Shown here: piece by piece, positions 63,531 through 64,000 of the stretch
Layout of the letters: every line of letters begins with the position of its first letter
How positions within the stretch are numbered: position 1 is the stretch's first letter
DNA from: Cyclobacterium sp.
GTDB taxonomy: Bacteria; Bacteroidota; Bacteroidia; Cytophagales; Cyclobacteriaceae
Direction: 5' to 3'
Assembly (NCBI RefSeq): GCF_014762705.1
Contig: NZ_JABURL010000094.1
Coordinates: 48,375-112,374 of the forward strand
DNA: 64,000 nt
The notes under the pieces: generated by a model
Told to the model about the DNA's origin: nothing
What the model saw: only the letters and a program-made list of their open reading frames with translations
Database searches by the model: none
Position numbers and translations under genes: made by a program

Positions 63531-64000
63531 ATGAAAATAATGACCAAAATAGGCGAACCATTTGTTTTTTCTTTCTGTCTTTCCACCCTCGTGTTTTGCT
63601 GTCAATCACCGAAAAGCAATAATGTAACGCCTGAAATTGTGGAAGAAAGCTACTATTCCCTGGAAGATTTTGACCGTATAGAAAAAATCGATGCCCATGT
63701 GCACCTGAGAACGGATTTCGATACCGTTTTTATACGTCAGGCAGCCCGGGATAAGTTTAGACTGCTGAACGTAAGTGTGTATACCTCTCCAAACCTGACA
63801 CCGGAAGCACAGGAAAATTTTTCGTTGAAACTCATCAGCGAATTTCCGGATATCGTTACCTATGGTACGACCTTTTCCCTGGAGGGATTTACCAACAACG
63901 ATTGGGAAAGTAAAACCCTGGACTATTTGGAAAAATCCATTTCCAGGGGGGCCAAAACGGTAAAGGTCTGGAAAAATATTGGCATGGAGTTGAAAAATGA
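63531..64000 (+). CDS. Amidohydrolase-family lipoprotein, N-terminal part
   Basis: An open frame from ATG at 63531 continues past the window end (156 complete codons visible). The N-terminus MKIMTKIGEPFVFSFCLSTL leads to CC (residues 23-24), a plausible lipoprotein signal. The mature part has IDAHVHL at 53-59, whose H56 and H58 form the first HxH metal-binding pair of amidohydrolases. A TIM-barrel beta strand ISRGAKTVKVWKNIGME near the end has the Lys position that may become the carboxylated lysine or a related metal ligand. It resembles amidohydrolase 2-type metal enzymes. It is the only gene on the plus strand in this half of the window, and its relation to unit 4 is unclear. Confidence 0.75.
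   Translation, partial: MKIMTKIGEPFVFSFCLSTLVFCCQSPKSNNVTPEIVEESYYSLEDFDRIEKIDAHVHLRTDFDTVFIRQAARDKFRLLNVSVYTSPNLTPEAQENFSLKLISEFPDIVTYGTTFSLEGFTNNDWESKTLDYLEKSISRGAKTVKVWKNIGMELKN

Overview
The window looks like part of a Bacteroidota chromosome, most likely an aerobic, glycan-degrading member of the Cytophagales/Cyclobacteriaceae type. The placement is inferred from gene content: four SusC/SusD pairs, two ECF-sigma/FecR pairs, many lipoproteins with short Bacteroidota-style lipoboxes, TATATTTA-like -7 boxes, an ImuA/ImuB/DnaE2 cassette and several Uma2-family genes. No rRNA, tRNA, CRISPR array or complete insertion sequence was seen.

Layout. 1-10100 is housekeeping and stress material: the tail of a Uma2 gene, an alternating inverted-repeat array, a DUF502 membrane protein, an M23 lipoprotein, a PfpI/DJ-1 protein, and the mutagenesis operon imuA-imuB-dnaE2 divergent from a LexA-like S24 repressor. 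10100-11900 is AT-rich and holds small unrecognised membrane or lipoprotein genes, including a tightly packed three-gene set with a 44-residue Cys-containing peptide. 11900-17450 encodes exported sugar-modifying proteins: a DUF1080-PmoA fusion, a PQQ dehydrogenase with an inserted cytochrome c domain, and an AGE-type epimerase fold. Two tandem Uma2 genes follow.

From 19.2 kb to 63.1 kb almost everything is on the minus strand and forms four consecutive polysaccharide-utilisation units. Unit 1 (29.7 to 19.3 kb) is SusC-SusD-sulfatase-(sulfatase remnant)-sulfatase-sulfatase. Unit 2 (40.3 to 30.1 kb) is ECF sigma-FecR-SusC(STN)-SusD-two sulfatases. Unit 3 (47.6 to 40.6 kb) is SusC-SusD-sulfatase-Uma2. 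Unit 4 (63.1 to 48.5 kb) is ECF sigma-FecR-SusC(STN)-SusD-DUF1961-heparinase II/III-like protein-sulfatase-Gfo/Idh/MocA oxidoreductase. In total there are seven intact sulfatases, all with a Cys-type formylglycine site, one lyase-type enzyme and no recognised classical glycoside hydrolase. The probable substrate is therefore a heavily sulfated, uronic-acid-containing glycan (inference).

The units fall into two regulatory classes. Units 2 and 4 have STN-bearing SusC proteins controlled through FecR/ECF sigma. Units 1 and 3 lack STN and sigma/FecR. Their two SusC genes instead share a 45-nt block (42/45 identical) at nearly the same distance (44 and 46 nt) upstream of the start codon, and a related N-terminal segment. 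A 246-nt stretch of the SusC genes of units 1 and 2 is about 98% identical although the rest has diverged, which suggests gene conversion. The window ends inside a plus-strand amidohydrolase lipoprotein gene.
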